Origin: Candidatus Woesearchaeota archaeon
GTDB lineage: Archaea; Nanobdellota; Nanobdellia; SCGC-AAA011-G17; UBA489
Length of the DNA: 53,760 nt
Direction of reading: 5' to 3'
Assembly: GCA_018655015.1 (NCBI GenBank)
Contig: JABIKK010000008.1
Location: 72,791 to 126,550 of the forward strand
The position numbers were made by a program, and so were the translations under genes. Positions 17,048 through 26,240 of the stretch are shown one piece after another; position 1 is the first letter of the stretch; every line of letters starts with the position of its first letter. The notes under the pieces were generated by a model. That model was not told the DNA's origin and ran no database searches. It saw nothing but the letters and a program-made list of their open reading frames with translations.

Positions 17048-17491
17048 GTGTTTATTTTGGCTGATTTTTCTTTAGGATATTTAACAAAGTTCTTACCTAG
17101 TACATCTCACAATAGTTTTATTTTGGATGCATCTCTAACAGGAGATAACGGTATTGGGTTTAATGGGGTTGAAGGTTTAGAAGGTTTAGTAATTGCACCC
17201 ATAAGATTGAGAACAAATACTCAACCAAGAAGAAATGTAGATTACTTGGAAATTGCTTTATATGGAAATACTTATACTGCTGAAGATAAAGTTCTAAAAC
17301 CTTGGAGTAAATTAGAAACCACTCCTGGCGGCTTAATATTGGTATCTCCAGAATTAGTTGGAGAGATATTAAGTCCTTCAAAAGTCAGGTTTGGTGAAAC
17401 TATCCCTGACAAAATAAATCGAGATGTATTGATAGTCAATTGCGATGATCACTTAGAATTGTGGAATCCTGCTGATTGGAAAAGGTATTAA
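17048..17491 (+). CDS. Hypothetical protein with MraZ/SpoVT-like C-terminal segment
   Basis: ...GGLILVSPELVGEI...INRDVLIVNCDDHLELWNPADWKRY resembles the MraZ repeat (..RILIPpxLre..vvvvGvgdrlEIWdkexWe). Confidence 0.5.
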   Translation: MFILADFSLGYLTKFLPSTSHNSFILDASLTGDNGIGFNGVEGLEGLVIAPIRLRTNTQPRRNVDYLEIALYGNTYTAEDKVLKPWSKLETTPGGLILVSPELVGEILSPSKVRFGETIPDKINRDVLIVNCDDHLELWNPADWKRY

Positions 17492-17886
17492 ACAAAATCT
17501 ATTCTGCTTAACTTCATTTGATCTAAAGGGCTTATCTGAAATTCTTCCCTTATATTCATTAAATTTGTTTCATAGACTTTTAAAATATCATTTATTGTAT
17601 CCTGTGATGTGAAGAAGAATTCTGTGCTCATTAAGTCTGCGCATATTTTTAGTGGATCGATGTAATCTAAAATTTCAAAAGCCCTGTCAGAAATTTGTGA
17701 TAATTTTTCAATATGTGGACGACTCCCATTTGATATGTTTGATTTAATCTCTTCTAATTTTTGAAGACCTTTTTCTGTAGGGGGCGTGTTTTTTAATAGT
17801 CCTGACTTGTAATAGCTAAGTAACAAGTATTCTCTATAGATGCCGTTTATTTTAAATTTAATTGCGTTTTTATTCGAGTCTGACAT
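17488..17886 (-). CDS. Hypothetical protein (helical, possible archaeal winged-helix/regulator-like)
   Basis: 132 aa ORF, convergent overlap with the upstream gene; no family recognised with confidence. Confidence 0.55.
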   Translation of the reverse strand: MSDSNKNAIKFKINGIYREYLLLSYYKSGLLKNTPPTEKGLQKLEEIKSNISNGSRPHIEKLSQISDRAFEILDYIDPLKICADLMSTEFFFTSQDTINDILKVYETNLMNIREEFQISPLDQMKLSRIDFV

Positions 17887-17910
17887 AGAAAATAAGAGTT
17901 TTGTAAATTA

Positions 17911-18546
17911 TTAAGCCTTGTTGTTTTTTAACCTTTTATTCCAAATTATGTAAACTAGCACTAGGGCCACTGCAAATGTAATTGCGAAGGTTGTTAACAT
18001 GCTAACGTTTCTTTGTAGGAGGTCTAAATTATTTCCAAATATGAATCCTAGATAAGTCAATATGAATACCCAGATTGCTGCTCCAATTGTGGTAAATAGT
18101 GAAAACCTCAAAAAATTCATTCTTGCGAATCCAGCAGGAATAGATATCAATTGCCTTATTATGGGTATTAACCTTCCTACAAAAATTGTTATTTCTCCAT
18201 GTTTTTTGAAGTATTTCTCTGTTTTTTCTAATCCTTTTGCACTGATAAGAAATATTTTACTATAACCATCTAAGAATTTGTTGGATATGCCTTTACTTAT
18301 ACAATATGCTATGTAATAATTAATAGATGCTCCAACCAAACTTCCCAATGTTCCGATTAGGATTACTGATGTCCAAGTCATTTCTCCTAATGCAATTAAA
18401 ATCCCTGCAGGAACTAAAATTAGTTCGCTTGGAAATGGGATGAATGTACTTTCAATAGTCATTAATAGAAATATACCTAGATATCCCCATGAACCGATAG
18501 TTGTAACTAAGAACATTATTAGTGCAGAAATTAGTTCAGAGATCAT
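17911..18546 (-). CDS. DedA/SNARE-associated family membrane protein
   Basis: GYLGIFLLMTIESTFIPFPSELILVPAGIL and FVGRLIPIIRQLISIPAGFARM are DedA signatures. Confidence 0.93.
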   Translation of the reverse strand: MISELISALIMFLVTTIGSWGYLGIFLLMTIESTFIPFPSELILVPAGILIALGEMTWTSVILIGTLGSLVGASINYYIAYCISKGISNKFLDGYSKIFLISAKGLEKTEKYFKKHGEITIFVGRLIPIIRQLISIPAGFARMNFLRFSLFTTIGAAIWVFILTYLGFIFGNNLDLLQRNVSMLTTFAITFAVALVLVYIIWNKRLKNNKA

Positions 18547-18977
18547 TTGTGATAACTTCCTCCGCGGATTATTTTTTGTGCTCTATAAATTTGTTCTATT
18601 AAAAATAATCTTGCCATTTCATGGAGAAAAGTCATTCCTGAGAGAGATAATACTTCATTAGACTTATCTTTGACTTCTTTTGTTAATCCTTCCGGTCCAC
18701 CGATTATAAAAACTAAATCTTGTTCTTGCATTTTATATCTTTCTGAGAATTCAATTGAAGTGAATTGTTTTCCTTCTTCTGATAGAGTAATTATCTTGGA
18801 ACGTTCTCTTTTTTTTATTAATTCTAGTACTTTTTTTGATTCTTCTTTTATGTTTGAATCTTTAATCTCAGTGACTTCTAACTTACATAGGGGTCTTAGT
18901 CTTGCTAGAAAAGTTTCTATTGCTTCTTTAATATAATTCTCTTTAATTTTTCCCACGCAAATAATTTCTGTTTTCAT
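18543..18977 (-). CDS. rlmH: 23S rRNA (pseudouridine1915-N3)-methyltransferase RlmH
   Basis: FIIGGPEGL...LSLSGMTFLHEMARLFLIEQIYRAQKIIRGGSYHK SPOUT motif. Confidence 0.93.
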   Translation of the reverse strand: MKTEIICVGKIKENYIKEAIETFLARLRPLCKLEVTEIKDSNIKEESKKVLELIKKRERSKIITLSEEGKQFTSIEFSERYKMQEQDLVFIIGGPEGLTKEVKDKSNEVLSLSGMTFLHEMARLFLIEQIYRAQKIIRGGSYHK

Positions 18978-18979
18978 TT

Positions 18980-20305
18980 TTAGTCCATGCCTTTATCGTT
19001 TCCTAAGAATTTAAATGGTTTATGTATCCCTTGTTTTTCATATTGTTTTTTTATGTTTTCTTCGTCTTCATTTACATCCCTTTTTACTAGTTTGTAGACT
19101 GTGTCTGAGACCCTTACCTTCTTTTCTGTTTTAAATGTAACCTCGTCCCCTCTCTTAGTCTTTATTGTCGGTTTTTCATCAACCCATAAATCTGGGACTT
19201 TTATTTCATAATATCCTGTTGTTGGGCCTGTGAAGAAGATAGTATCTCCCTTTGATATGGATTCTTGTTCGATTATAATCGATGCTATTCCTGTTTTTGA
19301 GAAATAATTGTTTACTTTTCCAACTTTTATTTTCTTTTCTGTTGCACTTGAACCATAGAACTTAGTCCATGAATCATTAGTAGGTGTGCCTAGGAAGAAA
19401 TTTGTTGAAAAGCCTCTGTTGAACACTTTTTCTAAATCCTTTACTAATTTTAGTGCTTCTTTTTGATTGAATTTTTTATTTTTGATTAGTTCTATTGCTG
19501 TTCTGTATGTTTTTGTTACAGTGTGGACATATTCTGGCCCCTTTGCACGGCCTTCAATTTTGAATACATCTATTCCTGCATCAATTAGTTGATCTAATAT
19601 TGGTACTGTGCAGAGATCTTTTGGAGACATAACGTAATCTTCTCCTAGTATGAATTCCCTTCTTGGGTCTTCAATATCAATTATTTTGTATTTTTTCCTA
19701 CATTCTTGTAGGCACTGACCTCTGTTTGCAGATAACCTGTTGTGGTGTTGGCTCATGAAACATCTTCCTGAATAAGCCACACATAAAGAACCATGTACAA
19801 ATGTTTCTAATTCTATCTCTCTACCTTTGTAATTTAATTTGTCCTGTTTTATTTTTTTCTTTATTTCTTTTATCTGTTCCAATGTACATTCTCTTGCAAG
19901 AACAATTCTTGGTGAAAAATTTGAAAAGAATTTAACTGCTTCGTAATTTGAGACTGATTCTTGTGTGCTTATATGGACTTCAATGTCTTTTTCATTACAA
20001 ATCTGTACTACTGACATATCCGCTGCAATTATTGCATCAACTTTTGCTTTTTTTGCTTCATCTAAAATTTCTTTTACCTTTGCTAACTCGTGATCGTAGA
20101 TTAATGTGTTTAATGCAAGAAAACCTTTTACATTATTTTTATGTAATTTATCCATAACTTTTTTTAATTCTGAAATATCAAAGTTTCTTGCTGATGAGGA
20201 TCTCATATTGATCCATTTTATACCAAAATAAACTGAATCTGCTCCCGCATTTATTGCAGTAGTAAGTGTTTCCCAATCTCCTACAGGTGCTAAAAGTTCT
20301 GCCAT
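18980..20305 (-). CDS. Peptidase U32 family protein (TrhP/YegQ-like)
   Basis: MAELLAPVGDWETLTTAINAGADSVYFG; ETFVHGSLCVAYSGRCFMSQ; FKIEGRAKGPEYV. Confidence 0.9.
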   Translation of the reverse strand: MAELLAPVGDWETLTTAINAGADSVYFGIKWINMRSSSARNFDISELKKVMDKLHKNNVKGFLALNTLIYDHELAKVKEILDEAKKAKVDAIIAADMSVVQICNEKDIEVHISTQESVSNYEAVKFFSNFSPRIVLARECTLEQIKEIKKKIKQDKLNYKGREIELETFVHGSLCVAYSGRCFMSQHHNRLSANRGQCLQECRKKYKIIDIEDPRREFILGEDYVMSPKDLCTVPILDQLIDAGIDVFKIEGRAKGPEYVHTVTKTYRTAIELIKNKKFNQKEALKLVKDLEKVFNRGFSTNFFLGTPTNDSWTKFYGSSATEKKIKVGKVNNYFSKTGIASIIIEQESISKGDTIFFTGPTTGYYEIKVPDLWVDEKPTIKTKRGDEVTFKTEKKVRVSDTVYKLVKRDVNEDEENIKKQYEKQGIHKPFKFLGNDKGMD

Positions 20306-20344
20306 TTTTCTTAAAATGGGGTTTTAAGCTCCGTATTTAAGTTT

Positions 20345-21958
20345 TTAGTTTAGAATTTTATGTATCTCTGAGAGGTTTAGTTCTATTGCAGCTACAGGCA
20401 TGTCCATATTGAAATTTTTAATTACTTCTGGATGTAACTCTCCGATGTAAGCTACTTTTTTATTATTAATAGAAACTCTTGCTACACGTCCTGGAATGAA
20501 AGAATCGTGCTCAGTGTTCTCATATTTTGGGATTAAACCTAAACTTGAGAATATTGCATCTAATACTTTTCTTGCCTCTGTGAAATCTGTATTGTGATTA
20601 CAAAGAGTTATTCCTAATCTTGTTGGTTCTTCAATGTTGATTCCTTTCCTTATGAAAACCTTTCCCATTTCAAATAGGTTTTGAGGATATTCATTATGCC
20701 TATTGATTTTTAGAATGTTCATTAATGAAGGGATTATCCAAGGCCTTAGGACATTATATTCATTGCTTATTGAATTGATTACTTTTACTGTTTGAACTTT
20801 TGTGTTCATCTTAGTGGTTTCATCTTCTTTGTTAGATAAGTGATAACTTGAAACTTCTTGTAAGTTTAAACCAATGCAGATTTCTCCAATTTGATTTTTG
20901 AATCTCTCAAAGGGTTCTTCTTCTGCAATTGTTGAAATATTTGGAAGAGATGTTTTGAAGTTGTTGTATCCATATGCAATTGCTATGTCTTCAGTTATAT
21001 CTACTTCACTTAGAATATCTGCCCTATATGCAGGATAAAGCATCGTCGAATTTGATTGTGAATAGCTTAAGCCCATTTTTGAAGCTAATTTAGATATTTG
21101 TGACTTTGCCAAGTTGGTTCCTAATAGTTTGTTTAATCTGTTAATATTTATCTTTATTTTTTTTGGATTTAAGTTTGGAGTGTTGTTTACAGAGTATATT
21201 TTTCCGCCACGATCTACTAATGCGGTTACTAGAATGTTTAAGGCTTGATCAATTGCGATTGGATCTGTGCCTGTTAAGTCTAAGAAAATGTCTTTTGTGT
21301 CGATTGTAACTTTAGTTTCTTCTGAGTTTATTATTGGAGGCATACTAAGAACTTGATCTTTTGCATCAATCCAAATAGGTACTTCTTTTTTATTTAGTAA
21401 GTGTGCATAATCTTTTCCTTTTGGATGCTCTTCAAGTATTCTTTGTATTGTTTTTTCTTGTCTGTCTTCTAATGCTCTAAATTTGAATGATTTAGGTTTT
21501 GTTGTGTATGTTAATGGGAATCTTATTTTTGACAAATCATGAACGCCCATTGCAACCTTCTTTCTGTTTCTTCCATGGGTTGTGTGTAATTTATCTTGTA
21601 GGTTCATTAAACTTAGTAATGAATCCTTGTTGAATTTTAATCCTTTTACAACTGCAGCAGTGCAGTAAGGCCTTACGCTTTTTACTTTTGAATCAACTTT
21701 GTATTTGTAGTTGGATTTATTTACTTTGTATGTTTTTAGCCCTGTTTTGATCCCTAAGAACGAAGACATCGCTCTTGCAAACCCTTCTTCTGATAACATA
21801 TCTGGCCTGTTTGGGAAGATTTCTACCTCTATTTCGTTTTTGCTAATGTGTTCTAAATCTGTTCCCATTAGTGGGATTGCTTCTGATAGTTGTTTATCTG
21901 AGATATTTTTGCCTATCAATTTCAGCGTATCTTTTTTATTTAATGTTATTTTTGGCAT
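20345..21958 (-). CDS. pheT: Phenylalanyl-tRNA synthetase beta subunit (archaeal type)
   Basis: B3/4 and B5 domains, EVEIFPNRPDMLSEEGFARA; adjacent to pheS. Confidence 0.93.
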   Translation of the reverse strand: MPKITLNKKDTLKLIGKNISDKQLSEAIPLMGTDLEHISKNEIEVEIFPNRPDMLSEEGFARAMSSFLGIKTGLKTYKVNKSNYKYKVDSKVKSVRPYCTAAVVKGLKFNKDSLLSLMNLQDKLHTTHGRNRKKVAMGVHDLSKIRFPLTYTTKPKSFKFRALEDRQEKTIQRILEEHPKGKDYAHLLNKKEVPIWIDAKDQVLSMPPIINSEETKVTIDTKDIFLDLTGTDPIAIDQALNILVTALVDRGGKIYSVNNTPNLNPKKIKININRLNKLLGTNLAKSQISKLASKMGLSYSQSNSTMLYPAYRADILSEVDITEDIAIAYGYNNFKTSLPNISTIAEEEPFERFKNQIGEICIGLNLQEVSSYHLSNKEDETTKMNTKVQTVKVINSISNEYNVLRPWIIPSLMNILKINRHNEYPQNLFEMGKVFIRKGINIEEPTRLGITLCNHNTDFTEARKVLDAIFSSLGLIPKYENTEHDSFIPGRVARVSINNKKVAYIGELHPEVIKNFNMDMPVAAIELNLSEIHKILN

Positions 21959-21959
21959 T

Positions 21960-23456
21960 TTAGTTTAACCATACCTTTGATGTTCTTAGTTGTTTTAGAT
22001 CGTTTTTGTATAAGTCTCTGATATCTGTTATGTCATAGTATTGGGAGATTCCTCTTTCTAATCCTTGACCCCATGCTAATACTGGGATGTCTTTTCCAAG
22101 TAAGGGTATTACAACTTCTGGCCTTAGTATACCTGCACCACCTAATTCAACCCATTTCTTTTTCTTGGGATGGAACACATCTATTTCTAATCCGGGTTCT
22201 ACATATGGGAAATATCCTGGCCTAAATCTTATTTGGTCTTCATTATATCCTAACTTTTTGTAGAACTGTTTTAGGTAGCCCATGAGATCTCTGAAATTTG
22301 CATTTGGGTCAACCACAAAACCTTCAACCTGTATTAGTTCGAATAAGTGTGACCAGTCTAAGGCTTCATTTCTAAATACTTTTGATACTGAGAAGAATTT
22401 AGATGGAATATCTGCATCTTTTAAGTTTGCTAATGTTTTTGCACTTACAACTGTTGTGTGGGTTCGGAGAATCTTTTCTTTTGCTATTTTTTCATCCCAT
22501 TTATAGTTCCATTTTGACTCATGTTCTTTTTTTACCTTGTTTACTAGTTTTTTATCTGGGAGTTTTGCTGTTCCTTCTACAAAGAATGTGTCATGCATTT
22601 CTCTTGCAGGGTGGTCTTGTGGGGTGAATAGGGCATCGAAGTTCCAGAATGAGGACTCGACAATTGGTCCTGGCATTTCCTTAAATCCCATATCTAGCCA
22701 AACTTTTCTAATGTTATTTGTTGCCTGCGATACAATATGCCTCTTTGCTGCGTAGGAGGCTCCTGTTGATGCCGAAACATCGTACCTTCTGAATTTTTTA
22801 TCTTTCCAAGAATTGGTTTTAATTATCTCAGGTGTTAGAGAATCGATTAAGTCTAGGTTTAATTTTGATTGGGATAGTTTTTTACCTAAGTCATTTATTT
22901 TTACAGTGTATATCTTTTTTGTGTTAAGTTTGATTATTTCTTTTCTTTTTTGTAGGTCTTTTAGTATGTTTAGTTCGTTAGTTGAAAGTTTACTTTTCTC
23001 TTTTGGAAGGCTTTTTAAGAAATCTTCATTAATTGTTGAGTTTATGTAATTCTTCCCTAAATTTGTTAAAGATATCTCTTTCCCAAGATTTATGAATCCA
23101 TTTCTTTTAAGAAATCCTAAGGATATTGAAGTTTCATCTTTGTCTAATTTTGCTATTTCCCTTATCTTATCTAATGCCTTTGATGATTCTAAGATTGCTT
23201 TTAGAAATCTTTTCTCAGGAAATCCTTTCTCAAGATAATCTGTTCCGTTTTTATCTATATCAATAGTGTCTATTTTTGTTTGTTCTAAGTTAAGTGCCTC
23301 TTTTGTTTCAAGCCATTGTAATGCCCTCATAACTTCTACTTCCTTCATATTTGAGGTTTTTGCAATGTCCCTTGCGGTTTGGTTATCTTTAAGATGCTTA
23401 AGAACTTGTCTTTCTAATGGATGTAAGGACTCTAACACCTCATCGAATTTTTTCAT
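21960..23456 (-). CDS. pheS: Phenylalanyl-tRNA synthetase alpha subunit
   Basis: HPAREMHDTFFV, RTHTTVVSAKTL, KVFRNEALDWSHLFELIQVEGFVVD, LGGAGILRPEV, AWGQGLERG. Confidence 0.95.
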   Translation of the reverse strand: MKKFDEVLESLHPLERQVLKHLKDNQTARDIAKTSNMKEVEVMRALQWLETKEALNLEQTKIDTIDIDKNGTDYLEKGFPEKRFLKAILESSKALDKIREIAKLDKDETSISLGFLKRNGFINLGKEISLTNLGKNYINSTINEDFLKSLPKEKSKLSTNELNILKDLQKRKEIIKLNTKKIYTVKINDLGKKLSQSKLNLDLIDSLTPEIIKTNSWKDKKFRRYDVSASTGASYAAKRHIVSQATNNIRKVWLDMGFKEMPGPIVESSFWNFDALFTPQDHPAREMHDTFFVEGTAKLPDKKLVNKVKKEHESKWNYKWDEKIAKEKILRTHTTVVSAKTLANLKDADIPSKFFSVSKVFRNEALDWSHLFELIQVEGFVVDPNANFRDLMGYLKQFYKKLGYNEDQIRFRPGYFPYVEPGLEIDVFHPKKKKWVELGGAGILRPEVVIPLLGKDIPVLAWGQGLERGISQYYDITDIRDLYKNDLKQLRTSKVWLN

Positions 23457-23518
23457 ATGCTTTTAGTAGGCTATATCTTTATAAATGTTACACAGAATCT
23501 TTTTTTTGGTGATAATGC

Positions 23519-24124
23519 ATGGCTAAAAAGAGAGCTGTTAAGAAGGGAACAAGAAAGACCGCTTCAAAAAAGTCGGTGACTAAAGCGCCTGTTAAAGGGA
23601 AATCTGGTAGACAGATTAAGTCTAAATGTTATAAGCCTGTATTCGTTATGGCTTTGGTTGTAATTGTTCTTGGATTTTTAATAATCGGAGGAAACGGAAA
23701 CATGATTGAAAAAGGAAGCAAGATAAAACTTCATTACAAGGGAACTCTTGAAGATGGTACTGTATTTGATTCTTCTGAAGGAAAAGATCCTTTAGAGTTT
23801 GAAGTTGGTGCAGGAGCAGTTATTGCTGGATTTGATGAAGGTGTAATTGGTATGAAGAAGGGAGAAAAGAAAACAATTAATATCCCTGCCGATAAAGCTT
23901 ATGGTCAATATGATGAGAAAAGGATGGGTGAATACCCTAAGGCTAATGTTCCTAAGGATATGGAATTAAAGGTCGGAGCAAAGATGTTCTTACAATCCCC
24001 TGATGGTGGAGTAGCTTTAGCAACTATTAAAGAGATTAAAGATGATGTGGTTGTTTTAGATTTGAATCATCCATTAGCTGGAAAAAATCTTACTTTTGAA
24101 GTTGAGATCATAGAGGTTAATTAA
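23519..24124 (+). CDS. SlyD-type FKBP peptidyl-prolyl isomerase with N-terminal Lys-rich tail and TM anchor
   Basis: KGSKIKLHYKGTLEDGTVFDSSEGKDPLEFEVGAGAVIAGFDEGVIGMKKGEKKTINIPADKAYG; preceded by KPVFVMALVVIVLGFLII. Confidence 0.92.
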   Translation: MAKKRAVKKGTRKTASKKSVTKAPVKGKSGRQIKSKCYKPVFVMALVVIVLGFLIIGGNGNMIEKGSKIKLHYKGTLEDGTVFDSSEGKDPLEFEVGAGAVIAGFDEGVIGMKKGEKKTINIPADKAYGQYDEKRMGEYPKANVPKDMELKVGAKMFLQSPDGGVALATIKEIKDDVVVLDLNHPLAGKNLTFEVEIIEVN

Positions 24125-24130
24125 CCTCTA
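24111..24130. terminator. 20-bp perfect palindrome TAGAGGTTAATTAACCTCTA spanning the FKBP stop codon, followed by a T-rich tract
   Basis: Read directly; downstream tttactatttttta. Confidence 0.5.
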
Positions 24131-24177
24131 TTTACTATTTTTTAGAAATTAATATAAATAGTTTTGTTTTTTAGATT

Positions 24178-24245
24178 CTATGTAGTTAGATTGTCGGTAT
24201 TAGTCTTTGGATTGATGATGTTCCCTTTCGCGAAGGAACTAAAAA
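24178..24245 (+). ncRNA. Possible small transcript with GC-richer hairpin (24220-24239)
   Basis: TATA-like aatataaata at 24151-24160; hairpin gttccctttcgcgaaggaac; a second TATA (24255-24260) sits at leaderless distance from the next ATG. Confidence 0.25.
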
Positions 24246-24283
24246 CAAAAACGATTATAAAGTAGGATTTCTTTAATTTACCT

Positions 24284-26224
24284 ATGGGTATGTTAAAAAG
24301 GGGAGTAATTGGGATTGTATTTCTTTTTATTTTATTATTTTCTTTAGGAATTGTAAATGCAGAAATTATAGTTAATGGTCCTGATCAGGCTAAAGTTAAT
24401 ATTGGTGATGAGATTGGGATCACAGGTTATGTTTTACGTGCGGATGATGTTTTAGGGTTATTGAGATTTGAATTGAAGTGTGCAGAGTCGTCCGATGTAT
24501 TAATGGTTAGAAGTGTTAGTTTAAATGCAGGTGTTAAGAAAGATTTTAGTGATGAATTTGCAATTTTATCTGCTAATGAGGGCGATTGTAGGGTCGAGGT
24601 TTCTTTAGAGAGTCTGGGAGATGTGTTGGAGAGTAAAACTTCTACTAATTTTGAAGTAACTTCTGCTTTAACTGGGACATTTAAAATTGATAAAGAAGGA
24701 ATTCAAGCTGGAGAATCAATTCATGTAAGCGGGAATGTGTTCAAGCAGGGGGGAGATGCTGTTGAAGGTTTTGCGATCATTAGTTTGAAAAAAGATGGGG
24801 ATATTTACTTCTCTGATTCTGTTGATATTAAGAAGGGTGCTTTAAAATATGATGTAGATACAACTGATGTTCCTGGTGGAGAGTATACTGTTGAAGTTGA
24901 TGCTAGAAATAACTTTGGGAATCTAGTTATTGCTAATGCTGGAGTGTTTACCTTAATTAGTGAAATAGAAGTTAATGCACATTCTGCTAAAGTACATTAT
25001 TTGCCCAAGGAAAAAGTGAAGATTACTGGAACTGCAAGTGTTCTGGGTGGCAAGTTAAAGAGCGGAATTGTTTACATCACTATGGGTGAAAATAAGTATG
25101 ACACTAAAGTGAAGAGTGGGAACTTCGATTTTGACTTTTTGTTATTGAATGTTATTGAAAGTGGAAAACATGATATTGAAGTAAGGGTTGAGGATGAGAG
25201 TGGTAATTTTGGAATTCATAGTTTTTCTATAATTGTTGATCCAATTCCTACAAAAATTGTTATAGTTGCTGATAAAGAAGCTATTAATCCTGGAGAAAAG
25301 ATTTCGATTAGGGCTTTTTTGAGAGATCAAGCATCTATTGATATTGATGAGTCAATTACATTAAAAGTTGTTAATGATAAGAATGAAGAGTATTATGATT
25401 CTGTTAAGAATACTGGTGAAGAAGCAATTGTAACACTTGCAGAGGATGTTGTTCCAGGAAATTATTTTATTAGGGGTACCTTTGGAGATATCGAAGGAGA
25501 GAAAATATTTGTTGTTGGAGAAGTTGAATTACTGAATTATGATTTAGATGGACAGTTATTGGTTGTGACTAACGTGGGAAATATTCCTTATGAAGGACCT
25601 TTGCAAATAGAAATGTCTAGTTCTACTAAAACTTCAAGTATTTCTAGGAAGCTTAATTTAGGTGTTGGACAGGAAGAGAGGATAGACTTAGGTATTGATA
25701 GAGTTACGGGAGAGTATGATATTATTGTTAACGATAATGTTTTTGATGATGTTCAAGTAGTTGGTGTGGAGAAGAATAATTATCTTCTTTGGATAGCTTA
25801 TGTTATTTTAGGATTAGTTATACTCTATTTATTGTTTAATTTGTTGAAGAAAATAAAGGGGAGGAGGAAAGTTAGATTTCATACAAGACCAATTACTCCT
25901 GTTGTAAGAAGACCTGAACCAAAAATAAACCATATGGAGATTAAAAAGAAAATTGAAATGAAAAATGAAGTTGTTGAGAAGATTGAGCCTAAGGTTTTGA
26001 AAGAGGAACCAAAAAGAAAACACGTTAAGAGGGGATTATTCTCAAGATTTAAGAAACAAAAAGATGAGGAACCTTTGAATATTCAGAACGTTTTTAGTGG
26101 TGTTGACAAGGGGTGGGTAAGGGATAATGATGTTAAAGTTCATGATTACAAGGAAGCTGGCGATCTTGCAAGCGAACCCAAGAAGGTGAAAGATCTTGCA
26201 AAAGAAACTAGATCTCCTGAATAA
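24284..26224 (+). CDS. Cell-surface protein with signal peptide, tandem Ig-like beta-sandwich domains, C-terminal TM and basic cytoplasmic tail
   Basis: N-term GVIGIVFLFILLFSLGIVNA; repeats GEYTVEVDARNNFGN..., SGKHDIEVRVEDESGN...; TM WIAYVILGLVILYLLFNLL; K/R-rich tail. Confidence 0.75.
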   Translation: MGMLKRGVIGIVFLFILLFSLGIVNAEIIVNGPDQAKVNIGDEIGITGYVLRADDVLGLLRFELKCAESSDVLMVRSVSLNAGVKKDFSDEFAILSANEGDCRVEVSLESLGDVLESKTSTNFEVTSALTGTFKIDKEGIQAGESIHVSGNVFKQGGDAVEGFAIISLKKDGDIYFSDSVDIKKGALKYDVDTTDVPGGEYTVEVDARNNFGNLVIANAGVFTLISEIEVNAHSAKVHYLPKEKVKITGTASVLGGKLKSGIVYITMGENKYDTKVKSGNFDFDFLLLNVIESGKHDIEVRVEDESGNFGIHSFSIIVDPIPTKIVIVADKEAINPGEKISIRAFLRDQASIDIDESITLKVVNDKNEEYYDSVKNTGEEAIVTLAEDVVPGNYFIRGTFGDIEGEKIFVVGEVELLNYDLDGQLLVVTNVGNIPYEGPLQIEMSSSTKTSSISRKLNLGVGQEERIDLGIDRVTGEYDIIVNDNVFDDVQVVGVEKNNYLLWIAYVILGLVILYLLFNLLKKIKGRRKVRFHTRPITPVVRRPEPKINHMEIKKKIEMKNEVVEKIEPKVLKEEPKRKHVKRGLFSRFKKQKDEEPLNIQNVFSGVDKGWVRDNDVKVHDYKEAGDLASEPKKVKDLAKETRSPE

Positions 26225-26240
26225 TAGGTCTGTGGACTAG

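Noticed and set aside
24205-24240. C/D-box sRNA suggested by TTGATGATG
   Set aside because: No convincing D box (CTGA) or C'/D' pair at suitable spacing; kept only as a generic sRNA candidate.
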